From assembly GCA_030018455.1 (NCBI GenBank), contig JASEFU010000002.1, positions 1 to 64,000 on the forward strand: 64,000 nt of DNA, read 5' to 3'. Position numbers and translations under genes: made by a program. This document shows positions 6,899 to 15,472 of this stretch, piece by piece. Within the stretch, counting starts at the first letter, position 1. Each line of letters starts with the position of its first letter. Origin of the DNA: Dehalococcoidia bacterium (GTDB taxonomy: Bacteria; Chloroflexota; Dehalococcoidia; DSTF01; JALHUB01). The notes under the pieces were generated by a model that was not told the DNA's origin, did not search any database, and was given only the letters and a program-made list of their open reading frames with translations.

Positions 6899-9745
6899 GT
6901 GGACTTCTTCCGACAGCCGGGCGACCGAGAAGAAGGGCTGGGGCCGCCTCCTCCGCCGTTCCGCATCCGACGCTACCGTCCGCGGCGCATCGGCGCTTAC
7001 ACGCGATGGCTGGCGATCGCCGTCGCCCTTGTCGTCATCTTCATCGTCGCCAGCATCCTCAAGGGCCTCTACACCGACTGGCTGTGGTTCGAGGCGGTCG
7101 GCTTTCGCTCCGTCTTCGCGAAGATGCTCACCACGCGTGTCTGGCTGTTCTTTGCGGGAGCGGGCGTCTTCCTTGCCTTCTTCGTCGGCAATTATCTGGT
7201 CGTGCGGCGGCTGGCGCCGCTGGCCGGCGAGCCGCTCTTTCTCGACGTCGACCCCGTGGCGCTGCGGCGACTCAGCCTGGTGGCGATGCTGGCGCTCTCT
7301 CTCTTCCTGGCGGTGATATTCGGCTCCGTCGCCTCCGGACAGTGGGACACGCTGCTGACGTACCTCAATTCACAGCCGTTCGGCCGTGAAGACCCAACGT
7401 TCCACCGCGATATCGGCTTCTACATGTTCGAGTTGCCGTTCCTGCGCTTTCTTCAGGGGTGGTCGCTCGCCGTCGTCATCCTGACCACTGTGTTCGTCGC
7501 CGGACTCTATCTATTCCACTTCAGCCGCCGCGGGTTCGCCGTGACAGTGCCCGCGGGCATCAGGGCGCACCTTTCGCTGCTGGTGATCGCGATCCTGGGC
7601 GTCTTCATCTGGGGCTACTGGCTGAGCCGGTACGACCTGAACTTCTCCAGCCGCGGCGTGGTCTTCGGCGCCGCTTACACCGACGTGCACGCCCAGCTCC
7701 CGGCGATCTACGTGTCGATGGGGCTGGCGTTCGTCGCTGCCCTCGCCGTCGCGGCCAACATCTTCCGGCGCGGGCTCGTCCTGCCGGTGGCCGCCGTCAT
7801 TCTGTGGGTCGCGGGCGCTGTCATCGTGGGGCTGGTCTACCCCGCGACCGTGCAGAGGTTCGAGGTGGAGCCGAATGAGCTGGAGAAGGAAAGCGAATAC
7901 ATAGAGCGGAACATAACCGCCACCAATGAAGCCTATGGCCTCGTCAACGTCGACTTGCGGGAGTTCAGCGCCAGGGACGCCGTCACCGTCGAGGAACTGG
8001 CCGACAACCCCGAAACCCTGAGCAACATCCGGCTATGGGACCACCGGCCGCTTCGCGAGACGCTCAGCCAGATTCAGTCGATCCGTCCTCTGTACGACTT
8101 CCTGGACGTCGACGTCGACCGCTACACGCTGGACGGCAAGTACCGCCAGACGATGCTGAGCGCCCGAGAGCTGTCGCCGGAGCGCCTGCCCTCTGAAGCG
8201 CAGACGTGGGTCAACCGCCGCCTGCAATACACGCATGGGTACGGCGTGGCCTTGAGCGCAGTAAATGAGGTGGTCGATGAAGGGCTGCCGCGCCTGCTCG
8301 TCAAAGACATCCCGCCGGAAGGGACGCCGGAAGTGACGCGCCCCCAGATCTACTACGGCGAGATGCCCGATCATTACGTCATTGTGAACAGCAAAGAGGA
8401 TGAGTTCGACTACACGACGGAGGCCACAACGGCGCTCACGACGTTCGAGGGCGAGGGCGGCGTCAAGCTCGACTCGTTCTGGCGGCGCCTCTTCTACGCC
8501 TGGGAGTTCGGCGACGCCAACATCATGATCAGCGGCCAAATCTCCTCCGACAGCCAGCTCCTGTACCGGCGCAACATACAGCAGCGCGTCTCGGAGATAG
8601 CGCCCTTCCTGCGGCTCGACCACGACCCCTACCTTGTGATCGCTGACGGCCGCTTGTTCTGGATACAGGACGCTTACACGGTGAGCGACCGCTACCCTTA
8701 CTCGCAGCCGTCCGGGCGCGGCTTCAATTACATCCGCAACAGCGTCAAGGTGACCATCGACGCCTACGACGGCTCGACGACGTTCTACCTCTGGGACGAG
8801 TCCGACCCCATCGCCCGCGTCTACGACAAAATATTCCCCGACCTTTTCACGCCGCGAGAAGAGATGCCGGCGAGCCTCCAGGAGCACGTCCGCTACCCCG
8901 AAGACCTCTTCCAGACGCAGGTGCAGATGTACACCGTCTACCACATGGACAACGCGCGGGCGCTGTACAACAAGGAAGACGTGTGGAAGATACCGGAGGA
9001 GACTTTCTTCGACCGCAAGCAGCCCATGGAGCCGTACTACGTAATCATGCGCCTGCCGGGAGAAGCGCGGGCGGAGTTCATTCAGATAATGCCGTTTTCG
9101 CCCGCGAACAAGAAGAACGCCGTCGCCTGGCTGGCTGCCCGCTCCGACCAGCCGGACTACGGGAAGCTCATCGCCTTCCGTTTTCCCTCCGGCCGCTTCT
9201 TCGATGGGCCGGAGCAGGTGGAGTTCCGCATCGATCAGGATACGACAATATCGGAGCAGTTCACGCTCTGGAACCAGGCAGGCTCGCAGGTGATACGTGG
9301 CAATCTGCTGATGATCCCCATCGGGCAGTCGGCGCTCTTCGTGGAGCCGATCTATCTCCAAGCGGAAAACGGCGGCCTGCCCGAGCTCAAGCGGGTGATC
9401 GTCGTCAACGGCAACGAGATCGCGATGGAGCCGACGCTGGAAGACGCACTCGACGTCATCTCGGGGCGGGCGGCGCCCACAGAGCCCGAGCCTATCGAGC
9501 CGGAGCCCGGGGAGCCCGGAGTCGCGCCCACGCCTCCTGCGGAAGCAACGCCGTCGCCGGAGCCGACGCCGACGCCAACGCCCGCCGTCCTGCCCGATGA
9601 CGCCGCCGCCCTCGCGCGGGAGGCGCAGGAAGCGTACCAGAGAGCGCGGGAAGCGCTGCAACGGGGCGACTTCGCGACCTTCGGCGCCGAGCTCGATAGG
9701 GTTCAGTCGGCGCTTGACCGGCTCGTGGAGCTGACTTCAGAGTAG
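6899..9745 (+). CDS. UPF0182 family large membrane protein
   Basis: A 948-aa protein starting GTG 6899, 8 nt after argB. About seven hydrophobic segments lie in the first third (near 37-56, 81-101, 125-147, 189-209, 224-243, 268-290, 295-317), followed by a roughly 500-residue soluble domain with conserved patches such as ITATNEAYGL, PQIYYGEMPDHYVIVN and the RLFWIQDAYTVSDRYPYSQP region. The C terminus is a Pro/Glu/Thr spacer (about 855-895) and then a helical segment rich in Ala, Glu and Arg. This is the UPF0182/COG1615 pattern; its molecular role is not established. Its placement between argB and argD is probably incidental. Confidence 0.88.
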   Translation: MDFFRQPGDREEGLGPPPPPFRIRRYRPRRIGAYTRWLAIAVALVVIFIVASILKGLYTDWLWFEAVGFRSVFAKMLTTRVWLFFAGAGVFLAFFVGNYLVVRRLAPLAGEPLFLDVDPVALRRLSLVAMLALSLFLAVIFGSVASGQWDTLLTYLNSQPFGREDPTFHRDIGFYMFELPFLRFLQGWSLAVVILTTVFVAGLYLFHFSRRGFAVTVPAGIRAHLSLLVIAILGVFIWGYWLSRYDLNFSSRGVVFGAAYTDVHAQLPAIYVSMGLAFVAALAVAANIFRRGLVLPVAAVILWVAGAVIVGLVYPATVQRFEVEPNELEKESEYIERNITATNEAYGLVNVDLREFSARDAVTVEELADNPETLSNIRLWDHRPLRETLSQIQSIRPLYDFLDVDVDRYTLDGKYRQTMLSARELSPERLPSEAQTWVNRRLQYTHGYGVALSAVNEVVDEGLPRLLVKDIPPEGTPEVTRPQIYYGEMPDHYVIVNSKEDEFDYTTEATTALTTFEGEGGVKLDSFWRRLFYAWEFGDANIMISGQISSDSQLLYRRNIQQRVSEIAPFLRLDHDPYLVIADGRLFWIQDAYTVSDRYPYSQPSGRGFNYIRNSVKVTIDAYDGSTTFYLWDESDPIARVYDKIFPDLFTPREEMPASLQEHVRYPEDLFQTQVQMYTVYHMDNARALYNKEDVWKIPEETFFDRKQPMEPYYVIMRLPGEARAEFIQIMPFSPANKKNAVAWLAARSDQPDYGKLIAFRFPSGRFFDGPEQVEFRIDQDTTISEQFTLWNQAGSQVIRGNLLMIPIGQSALFVEPIYLQAENGGLPELKRVIVVNGNEIAMEPTLEDALDVISGRAAPTEPEPIEPEPGEPGVAPTPPAEATPSPEPTPTPTPAVLPDDAAALAREAQEAYQRAREALQRGDFATFGAELDRVQSALDRLVELTSE

Positions 9746-9770
9746 AGAATGCGGGCTCGAAGGCGGCAAC

Positions 9771-9863
9771 GGGGTCCAGGGGGCGGAGCCCCCTGGCGAG
9801 GGCCCTGGGGGTGTCCCCCAGACCCCAGAAGAGAGGCCGCGAGTCCCCGCCTCCGGCGGGGAC
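9771..9863. repeat. dispersed palindromic repeat, copy A
   Basis: Three back-to-back perfect hairpins lie here: CCAGGGGGC-GGA-GCCCCCTGG (9776-9796), CTGGGGG-TGT-CCCCCAG (9805-9821) and GTCCCCGCC-TCC-GGCGGGGAC (9843-9863). An outer pair GGGGTC (9771-9776) / GACCCC (9821-9826) closes the first two into a branched structure. The same GGGGGACACCCC and GGGGGCTCCGCCCCC words recur, inverted, in the copy near 19.8 kb. It fills the UPF0182-argD spacer. There is no U-run, so it is not a standard terminator. Confidence 0.85.
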
Positions 9864-9948
9864 GACGTGGCCGACGAAGGAAAGGCCCATTTCGGTGCCC
9901 TGGCTAACCCTCAAGACCGATACAATGAGCGCGTAGAAAGGGAAACAG

Positions 9949-11139
9949 ATGGCGGACTGGCGAGAGCTCGAAAGCAAGTACATGATGACGACTTACAAGC
10001 GGATGCCCGTCACCCTCGTGAGGGGCGAGGGAAGCCGCGTCTGGGATGACGAAGGGCGCGAGTACCTCGATTTTTTCGGCGGGCACGTCGTCATCAGCCT
10101 CGGGCACTGCCACCCCGTCATCGTCGCCGCCGTCAAAGAGCAGGCGGAACGGCTCATGCACTACTCGAACGTCGTCTATACGCTGCCTCAAATCGAGCTG
10201 GCGCGCCTGCTCATCGACAACTCCTGTTTCGACAGGGCCTTCTTCTGCAACAGCGGCGCGGAAGCGAACGAAGCAGCGTTCAAGCTGGCGCGCAAGTGGG
10301 CGAAGGAGCACCGCGACGGCGCTTACGAGGTGATAGCGGCGCACAACGCCTTCCACGGTCGCACGCTGGCCACTGTTACCGCCTCCGGCACCGAGCGTTA
10401 CAAGGCGCCGTTCACGCCCCTGCCGCAGGGGTTCGTGCACGTGCCGTTCAACGACCTCGAGGCGCTGAAAGCGGCGACCGGCGAGAACACCTGCGCCGTC
10501 ATCCTCGAGCCGGTGCAGGGCGAGGGCGGCGTCCTGCCCGCAGAGCCGGAGTATCTGCGGGGCGTCCGCGCCTGGTGCGACGAGCGGGGCCTACTCCTCA
10601 TCCTCGACGAAGTGCAGACGGGCATCGGACGGACGGGCGCGCTTTTCGCCTACCAGCACTACGGCGTCGAGCCCGACATCATGACGCTCGCCAAGGGACT
10701 GGGAGGCGGCTTCCCCGTGGGCGCCGTGCTGGCGAAGGAGCATTGCGCCGTCTTTGTCCCCGGCGACCACGGCACGACCTTCGGCGGCAACCCGCTGGCG
10801 ACGCACGTCGCGTATGCAGTCGTCAAGTACATGATCGACAACGACGTGCCGGCGCAGGCGGCAAAGAAAGGCGAGCTCCTGGAGAAGCGGCTCCGCACCC
10901 TGCACGACGCCCATCACTCGATAGAGGACGTGCGCGGCAAGGGAATGCTCTGGGCGATTGAGCTGCGAGAGGAGATAGCAGAGGATCTGGTGCTCGCCTG
11001 CCTGAAGGAGCGGCTCATCGTCAACAACGTCCGGCCGAACGCGGTCCGCATCTCGCCGGCGCTGACGATAACGGAAGGTGAGCTGGAGGAGGGCCTCTTG
11101 CGCCTGGCCGGCGTGCTCCGTTCGTTCGGATTGACTTAG
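9949..11139 (+). CDS. argD: acetylornithine aminotransferase
   Basis: A 396-aa class III PLP aminotransferase. [20 protein letters not shown] binds the cofactor phosphate, [20 protein letters not shown] carries the PLP-pyridine Asp, and [16 protein letters not shown] holds the Schiff-base Lys. [15 protein letters not shown] is the usual downstream loop. It converts N-acetylglutamate semialdehyde to N-acetylornithine; the arg context favours ArgD over a 4-aminobutyrate aminotransferase. AAAGGGA precedes the ATG by about 5 nt. Its last codons overlap the promoter of the following toxin-antitoxin pair. Confidence 0.9.
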   Translation: MADWRELESKYMMTTYKRMPVTLVRGEGSRVWDDEGREYLDFFGGHVVISLGHCHPVIVAAVKEQAERLMHYSNVVYTLPQIELARLLIDNSCFDRAFFCNSGAEANEAAFKLARKWAKEHRDGAYEVIAAHNAFHGRTLATVTASGTERYKAPFTPLPQGFVHVPFNDLEALKAATGENTCAVILEPVQGEGGVLPAEPEYLRGVRAWCDERGLLLILDEVQTGIGRTGALFAYQHYGVEPDIMTLAKGLGGGFPVGAVLAKEHCAVFVPGDHGTTFGGNPLATHVAYAVVKYMIDNDVPAQAAKKGELLEKRLRTLHDAHHSIEDVRGKGMLWAIELREEIAEDLVLACLKERLIVNNVRPNAVRISPALTITEGELEEGLLRLAGVLRSFGLT

Positions 11140-11159
11140 AAGATTGGAATTGGTATGAT
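11131..11159 (+). promoter_or_regulatory. strong promoter of the toxin-antitoxin operon
   Basis: TTGACT (11131-11136) and TATGAT (11154-11159) with a 17-bp spacer. The -35 box overlaps the last codons and stop of argD. The predicted start is near 11166, about 23 nt before the antitoxin ATG, with GGAGGG at about 11177-11182 as ribosome-binding site. Confidence 0.75.
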
Positions 11160-11171
11160 ATTGGATACCAA
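11143..11171. promoter_or_regulatory. putative operator repeats over the TA promoter
   Basis: Two overlapping patterns cover the -10 box. An inverted repeat TTGGTAT (11150-11156) / ATACCAA (11165-11171) is separated by 8 bp. Three direct copies of ATTGGW start at 11143, 11149 and 11160. Toxin-antitoxin operons are normally autorepressed by the antitoxin, so this is the natural operator candidate. Confidence 0.55.
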
Positions 11172-11188
11172 AACCTCGGAGGGCTGAC

Positions 11189-11608
11189 ATGCCCATCAAC
11201 CAGGCAACTCTGCTAAAAGAACTGAGAACCGTCAGGCAAATCGTCGAAAGACTGGAGGAGCAGATAGCGGGCCCGGATTCGGAAGAAACCGATCCTTACC
11301 AGAGGCGCCGCGAGGTGCTACGCACAATCTACTGGTCCGGAAACAGCGTCGCGTTTGAGGCGCTCGACCAGCTATTGAAATCAAAGGGCACCGACTATCA
11401 TTGGATCGCCCAACAGGTGAAGAAAGGTTATCTTTCCGTGCACCCTTTGCCGGGCGGCGAAAAACGCTACTCCGTTACCTCAAAGGCGGTGCGCGAACTG
11501 GATTTGGGGGGAGAGGCGGGGGAAGCAGGGGCGATGGCGGCGCTGTCAGAGGCGGCGTTCGCCGAGGACTGGGAAAGCGAGGAAGACGCGGCCTATGACA
11601 CGCTATAG
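11189..11608 (+). CDS. probable antitoxin with winged-helix-like domain
   Basis: A 139-aa protein. The N terminus (LLKELRTVRQIVERLEEQIA, 8-27) is a likely coiled coil. A segment RREVLRTIYWSGNSVAFEAL...VSSKAV-type pattern around 49-107 reads as a winged helix-turn-helix, and the C terminus is acidic (AEDWESEEDAAYDTL). It overlaps the PemK/MazF toxin start by 14 nt, the usual antitoxin-first arrangement. It does not look like the standard MazE AbrB-type swapped hairpin, so the antitoxin call rests on position, charge and the operator-like promoter. It could instead be a regulator that merely accompanies the toxin. Confidence 0.6.
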   Translation: MPINQATLLKELRTVRQIVERLEEQIAGPDSEETDPYQRRREVLRTIYWSGNSVAFEALDQLLKSKGTDYHWIAQQVKKGYLSVHPLPGGEKRYSVTSKAVRELDLGGEAGEAGAMAALSEAAFAEDWESEEDAAYDTL

Positions 11609-11951
11609 CCGCGGCGATGTCGTTCTCGTACCGTTCCCTTTCACCGGTCTCGATGGGGTGAAGCGCCGGCCTGCTCTCGTGATCAGCGGCGAGGAGTACA
11701 ATTCGGCAGGAGAAGTATTAGTCGGTCAGATCACGAGCAAGGTGAAAACGGCGCCACGACCGGGCGACCACAGAATACGGCACTGGCAGCGTGCCGGGCT
11801 CATTGCGCCGTCGCTATTTCGTTGCCGGGTCGCTACCCTTGCGGCTCCTCTGATCATTCGCAAGTTGGGCAAAATGGGGAGCGTGGACATGCAGGCAGTA
11901 GACGGCCGCCTCCGCGAAGTGCTTGGCCTTCAGATGCGAACCGATAGCTAG
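11595..11951 (+). CDS. PemK/MazF-family toxin (endoribonuclease)
   Basis: A 118-aa protein. RGDVVLVPFPFTGLDGVKRRPALVIS (6-31) is the diagnostic N terminus of the family, with the RRPA segment contributing catalytic Arg. GQITSKV and the later IAPSLFRCRVATL are also typical. Family members cut mRNA at short sequences in a ribosome-independent way. It is translationally coupled to the upstream gene by a 14-nt overlap, and argG starts 24 nt downstream. Confidence 0.88.
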   Translation: MTRYSRGDVVLVPFPFTGLDGVKRRPALVISGEEYNSAGEVLVGQITSKVKTAPRPGDHRIRHWQRAGLIAPSLFRCRVATLAAPLIIRKLGKMGSVDMQAVDGRLREVLGLQMRTDS

Positions 11952-11975
11952 TCGTTCTAAAGGAAAGAGTGAATC

Positions 11976-13211
11976 ATGGCGGAGAAGTTGGTACTGGCGT
12001 ATTCCGGTGGACTGGACACGTGCGTCGCGATCAAGTGGCTGACTGAAGAGCGCGGCTACGAGGTGATCGCCCTCCACATCGATATGGGGACGGAGAAGGA
12101 CTTCGACGTCCTCCAGGAGAGGGCGATGGCCTCCGGCGCGGCGAAGGCGCTCTGGCGCGACGGCAAAGACCTGTTCATCCGCTACTTCGCGTTCCCCGCG
12201 CTGGCGGCGGGCGCCCTCTACCAGGGCCATTACCCTCTGGCGACGGCGCTGGGGCGGCCCCTCATCTCCAAACTGATGGTGGATGTCGCCCGCGAGGAGG
12301 GCGCGTCGGCGGTCGCCCACGGCTCCACCGGCAAGGGTAACGACCAGGTTCGCTTCGACGTGAGCGTACAAGCCCTCGCGCCCGACCTTCGCATCGTCGC
12401 GCCCGTCAGGGAGTGGGGGATGACGCGCGAGGAGGAGATCGCCTACGCCGAGAAGCACAAGATACCCGTCCCCGTGACCAGGGACAGCCCCTACTCCACC
12501 GACGAGAACCTGTGGGGACGCAGCATCGAGTGCGGCGTGCTCGAAGACCCGTGGGAGGAGCCGCCTGAGGACATCTACGAGCTGACGCGCTCGGTGAAGG
12601 ACGCGCCGGACAAGCCGCGCTACATCGAGATCGGCTTCGAGCGCGGGATACCGGTGTCGCTGGACGGTGAGGAAGTGGACGGCGTCACGCTCGTGCAGCG
12701 TCTCAACGCCATCGCCGGCGAGCACGGCGTCGGCCGCGTCGATCTTGTCGAGGACCGGCTCGTCGGCATAAAGTCGCGCGAGATCTACGAGGCGCCGGCC
12801 GCCGTCACCCTCCTGAAGGCGCACGAGGCGCTGGAGCACCTGACCCTGTCGAAGCCGCAGCTGCGGATGAAGGCGCGGATCGCCCAGGAGTACGCCGACC
12901 TCATATACAACGGCCTCTGGTTCACCGCCTACCACCAGGACCTGGCGGCGTTCGTCCAGAGCACGCAGCGCCACGTGACGGGGAAGGTGCGCATGCGGCT
13001 CCACAAGGGCCAGGCGACGCCCGTGGGGCGCAGCTCGCCCAGGAGCCTGTACGACTACTCGCTGGCAACCTACGACAAAGGAGACCGCTTCGATCAGAGT
13101 TCGGCGGTCGGCTTTATCGACATCTGGGGACTTCCGGTGCGCGTACAGGCGCGGGCGCAGCTCCTGGCCGAGCCCGGAGAGCCGCTGCGGATCGCCAGGC
13201 CGGGGGACTAG
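11976..13211 (+). CDS. argG: argininosuccinate synthase
   Basis: A 411-aa protein. EKLVLAYSGGLDTCVAIKWL is the ATP-pyrophosphatase P-loop, AVAHGSTGKGNDQVRFDVSV is the citrulline/aspartate-binding segment, and VTRDSPYSTDENLWGRSIEC is typical of the family. It joins citrulline and aspartate with ATP to argininosuccinate. AAAGGAAAG precedes the ATG. Neither argF nor argH is in the window, so the pathway must be completed elsewhere. Confidence 0.95.
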   Translation: MAEKLVLAYSGGLDTCVAIKWLTEERGYEVIALHIDMGTEKDFDVLQERAMASGAAKALWRDGKDLFIRYFAFPALAAGALYQGHYPLATALGRPLISKLMVDVAREEGASAVAHGSTGKGNDQVRFDVSVQALAPDLRIVAPVREWGMTREEEIAYAEKHKIPVPVTRDSPYSTDENLWGRSIECGVLEDPWEEPPEDIYELTRSVKDAPDKPRYIEIGFERGIPVSLDGEEVDGVTLVQRLNAIAGEHGVGRVDLVEDRLVGIKSREIYEAPAAVTLLKAHEALEHLTLSKPQLRMKARIAQEYADLIYNGLWFTAYHQDLAAFVQSTQRHVTGKVRMRLHKGQATPVGRSSPRSLYDYSLATYDKGDRFDQSSAVGFIDIWGLPVRVQARAQLLAEPGEPLRIARPGD

Positions 13212-13269
13212 CCGTCTCGTTGCACCCCTGTGCTACGATAGAACATAGAGCAGGGCAAGGATTGGCGCC

Positions 13270-13614
13270 GTGGTCCGCGACCCATCGGCCTGGGACATCG
13301 AGTACGAGGGCTGGATCGACAAGCAGCCCGACTGCACGTGCGGCGTGTTCACGGTAACGCAGGAGGGCGAGGCCCCGCAACGGGTCGAGGTGATGACCAC
13401 GGTGCAGATCGAGAGCATGCTGGCGCGCGAGATGGGGAAAGAAGCGCTCTCGGACGACGAGCGCTCGCGCCTCCTCGAAGGGGCGGGCAGGCGCCTCATC
13501 TCGGAGTGCATAGAGCAGGAGGGCAGAGTCCGCCCGATGCTCTATCTCACCGGCCAGATCTTCCGCTCCCGCGGGGCCGAGCGAAGACTTCTCAAAGAGT
13601 GCGGGCTCCTGTAG
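13270..13614 (+). CDS. hypothetical protein, 114 aa
   Basis: Not recognised. It starts at GTG 13270 and has a compact mixed composition with two Cys close together (PDCTCGVFTVT, 21-31), a strand-like segment and a helical C terminus (SDDERSRLLEGAGRRLISEC then RSRGAERRLLKECGLL). No signal peptide or membrane segment. It follows argG by 58 nt and precedes the HAD gene. Codon composition (strong third-position G/C) supports it being a real gene. Confidence 0.6.
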   Translation: MVRDPSAWDIEYEGWIDKQPDCTCGVFTVTQEGEAPQRVEVMTTVQIESMLAREMGKEALSDDERSRLLEGAGRRLISECIEQEGRVRPMLYLTGQIFRSRGAERRLLKECGLL

Positions 13615-13684
13615 GAGGGGCGGGCGGCGTTCCCTCTCGGTAGGCGCCGCTTCCGTTTGTCCATCTTGGAAAGCAGGGCGCAGA

Positions 13685-14482
13685 ATGACGGTACGGGCTG
13701 TCCTTTTTGACCTGGGCGAGACGCTGTGGCACTTCCCGAAGATGCCGCCGGTGGAGATAATCCGCGGCGAAACGGTGCACCGCATCTCTGACCTGCTGCG
13801 CTCCTGGGGCGTGGAGCCCGCCGGCGAGCTCTTCTTTCTCGGGCGTGACATCCGCGCCGCCATCGAAAAGGCGACGGACGAGGCCTACTGGGGGGACCTC
13901 ATCAGCCCCGACTACCCGGCAATCGCCAAACAAGTGGCGGCCGACAAGGGACTCGTGATCACTGACGAACAGGCGGTGCAGCTCTGGCATACGTGGAACC
14001 TGGGCGGCGTCTTCCTGGGACGCGAGTTGTTCCCCGGCGTCATCGAGACGCTGCGGGCGTTGCGGGAGCGCGGGTACCGCGTCGGCTCGGTGACCAACCG
14101 TGGCCTCGGCGGCGAGCCCTTTCGCGAGGAAATGCGACACCATGGCCTGCTGGACTGCTTCGAGACGCTCATCATCTCCTGCGAGGTCGGCTACCTGAAG
14201 CCGCACCGCCGCATCTTCGAGTACGCGCTCGAAGACCTCAGAGTAGCGCCGGAGGAGACGGTGATGGTCGGCGACTCCCTGCGCGCCGACGTGGCGGGCT
14301 CGAAGGCGCTGGGCATGACGGCGGTGCTCAAGCGGAACCAGATGTCGGAAGAAGAGAAGGAGCTGGAGAAGGACCTGGGCGAGCCGGAGGAATCGGAGCC
14401 GCCCGTCGACTACGCGGAGCCGGACTTCGTTATCAACGAGGTGCCGGAGCTGCTGTTGCTTCCGCTGTTCTCACAGAAGTAG
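13685..14482 (+). CDS. HAD-superfamily hydrolase
   Basis: A 265-aa protein. Motif I is VLFDLGETLWHF (7-18): the nucleophilic Asp is present but the usual second Asp of DxD is replaced (DLGET), as in a known subgroup of HAD proteins. Motif II is VGSVTNRG, the motif III Lys is in VGYLKPHRRIFEYAL, and motif IV is MVGDSLRADVAGSKALG. The 24-106 insert is a helical cap. The C terminus (about 220-265) is acidic. Loss of the general-acid Asp suggests altered activity; the substrate cannot be predicted. Confidence 0.85.
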   Translation: MTVRAVLFDLGETLWHFPKMPPVEIIRGETVHRISDLLRSWGVEPAGELFFLGRDIRAAIEKATDEAYWGDLISPDYPAIAKQVAADKGLVITDEQAVQLWHTWNLGGVFLGRELFPGVIETLRALRERGYRVGSVTNRGLGGEPFREEMRHHGLLDCFETLIISCEVGYLKPHRRIFEYALEDLRVAPEETVMVGDSLRADVAGSKALGMTAVLKRNQMSEEEKELEKDLGEPEESEPPVDYAEPDFVINEVPELLLLPLFSQK

Positions 14483-14584
14483 ACATAACTCCCCACGACT
14501 CCATCCTGCCGCCGTGCCTTCCTTGTTGCCGGCAGACGAGCGGCCGCCGGTAGCCGGATGAAAGGCGCGCGCCCGCCGGCGCCC

Positions 14585-15472
14585 CTACGTGGAGCCGCGC
14601 CCCCGCACAGCGCCGATGGCCTGTTTGGCGGCGTTCAGCAGGAGCAGCCAACCGCAGCGCAGCGATATCCCCGCCGCCACGGCGGCATCGACGGCGAAGT
14701 TGCGGCGCATGTACTTCTTGTAGTAGCGCCACATGCTGCGGTGCCTGGCGATGACCGTCCGCATGGCCACCGTCCTGCTGCTTCCGCCGATGTGGTGCAT
14801 GACCTCCACCTGCGGGAAGTAGACTACCCTGTATCCCGCGCGGTGCGTCCGCTGACAGAAGTCCACGTCCTCCAGCGAAAAGAAGAAGGCCTCGTCCAGC
14901 GGCCCGACCTCGTCGAGGAGGGAGCGGCGAACCATCATGCACGCCCCCGATACCCAGTCGACGTCGCTGATGGCGTTATGGTCCCAGTCGGTCAGCAGGT
15001 AACGGGTCGAGAAGCGGTTGCGCGGCAGGAGGCGCGTCAGAAGGGAGTAGCGATTGAAGAGGGCGGTGGCGAAGCCGGGGAAGCGGCGGCAGGAAAGCTG
15101 GAGCGAGCCGTCGGCGTCGATGAGCTTCGGCGCCAGTATGCCGATTTCCGGGTGCGCGCCCAGGTGCTCGAGCATCGGCCCGAACACGTCGGACGCGACC
15201 TCCGAATCGGGGTTGAGGAAGACGATCGCCTCGCCCTTCGACTCCTGCGCGCCGCGGTTGGCGCCGGCGGCGAATCCGGTGTTTGTCGGCAGGGCGAAAA
15301 GACGCGCCTGCGGGAACTCCTCCGCCACCATCTGCGCGCTGCCGTCCTTCGACGCGTTATCGACGACAATGACTTCGCACTCCGGGTCATCGAGGTAGCG
15401 GGAGAGCGATGCGAGGCACGTGCGCAGGTGCTCGCGCCCATTGTAGCTGACTATGACAATCGACAGCTTCAT
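14585..15472 (-). CDS. family 2 glycosyltransferase (rhamnosyltransferase-like)
   Basis: A 295-aa GT-A enzyme. It starts MKLSIVIVSYNGREHLRTCL, has DNASKDGSAQMV, AIVFLNPDSEV as the DxD-equivalent, and SGACMMVRRSLLDEVG followed by FFSLEDVDFCQR with the catalytic-base acid pair. A C-terminal amphipathic/hydrophobic segment may associate with the membrane. Start: ATG at 15472 overlaps the upstream gene's stop (ATGA), so the two are coupled. Part of a minus-strand glycan cluster with the rml genes; likely adds a deoxyhexose to a surface polysaccharide, donor inferred. Confidence 0.88.
   Translation of the reverse strand: MKLSIVIVSYNGREHLRTCLASLSRYLDDPECEVIVVDNASKDGSAQMVAEEFPQARLFALPTNTGFAAGANRGAQESKGEAIVFLNPDSEVASDVFGPMLEHLGAHPEIGILAPKLIDADGSLQLSCRRFPGFATALFNRYSLLTRLLPRNRFSTRYLLTDWDHNAISDVDWVSGACMMVRRSLLDEVGPLDEAFFFSLEDVDFCQRTHRAGYRVVYFPQVEVMHHIGGSSRTVAMRTVIARHRSMWRYYKKYMRRNFAVDAAVAAGISLRCGWLLLLNAAKQAIGAVRGRGST

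Noticed and set aside
9771-9863. Intrinsic terminator between UPF0182 and argD
   Set aside because: Hairpins are strong but not followed by a U-run, and the same words recur elsewhere in both orientations, so a dispersed repeat explains them better.
13220-13244. Promoter TTGCAC / TACGAT before the 114-aa hypothetical gene
   Set aside because: The spacing is only 8 bp (or 13 bp to the next -10-like word), not workable for sigma70.
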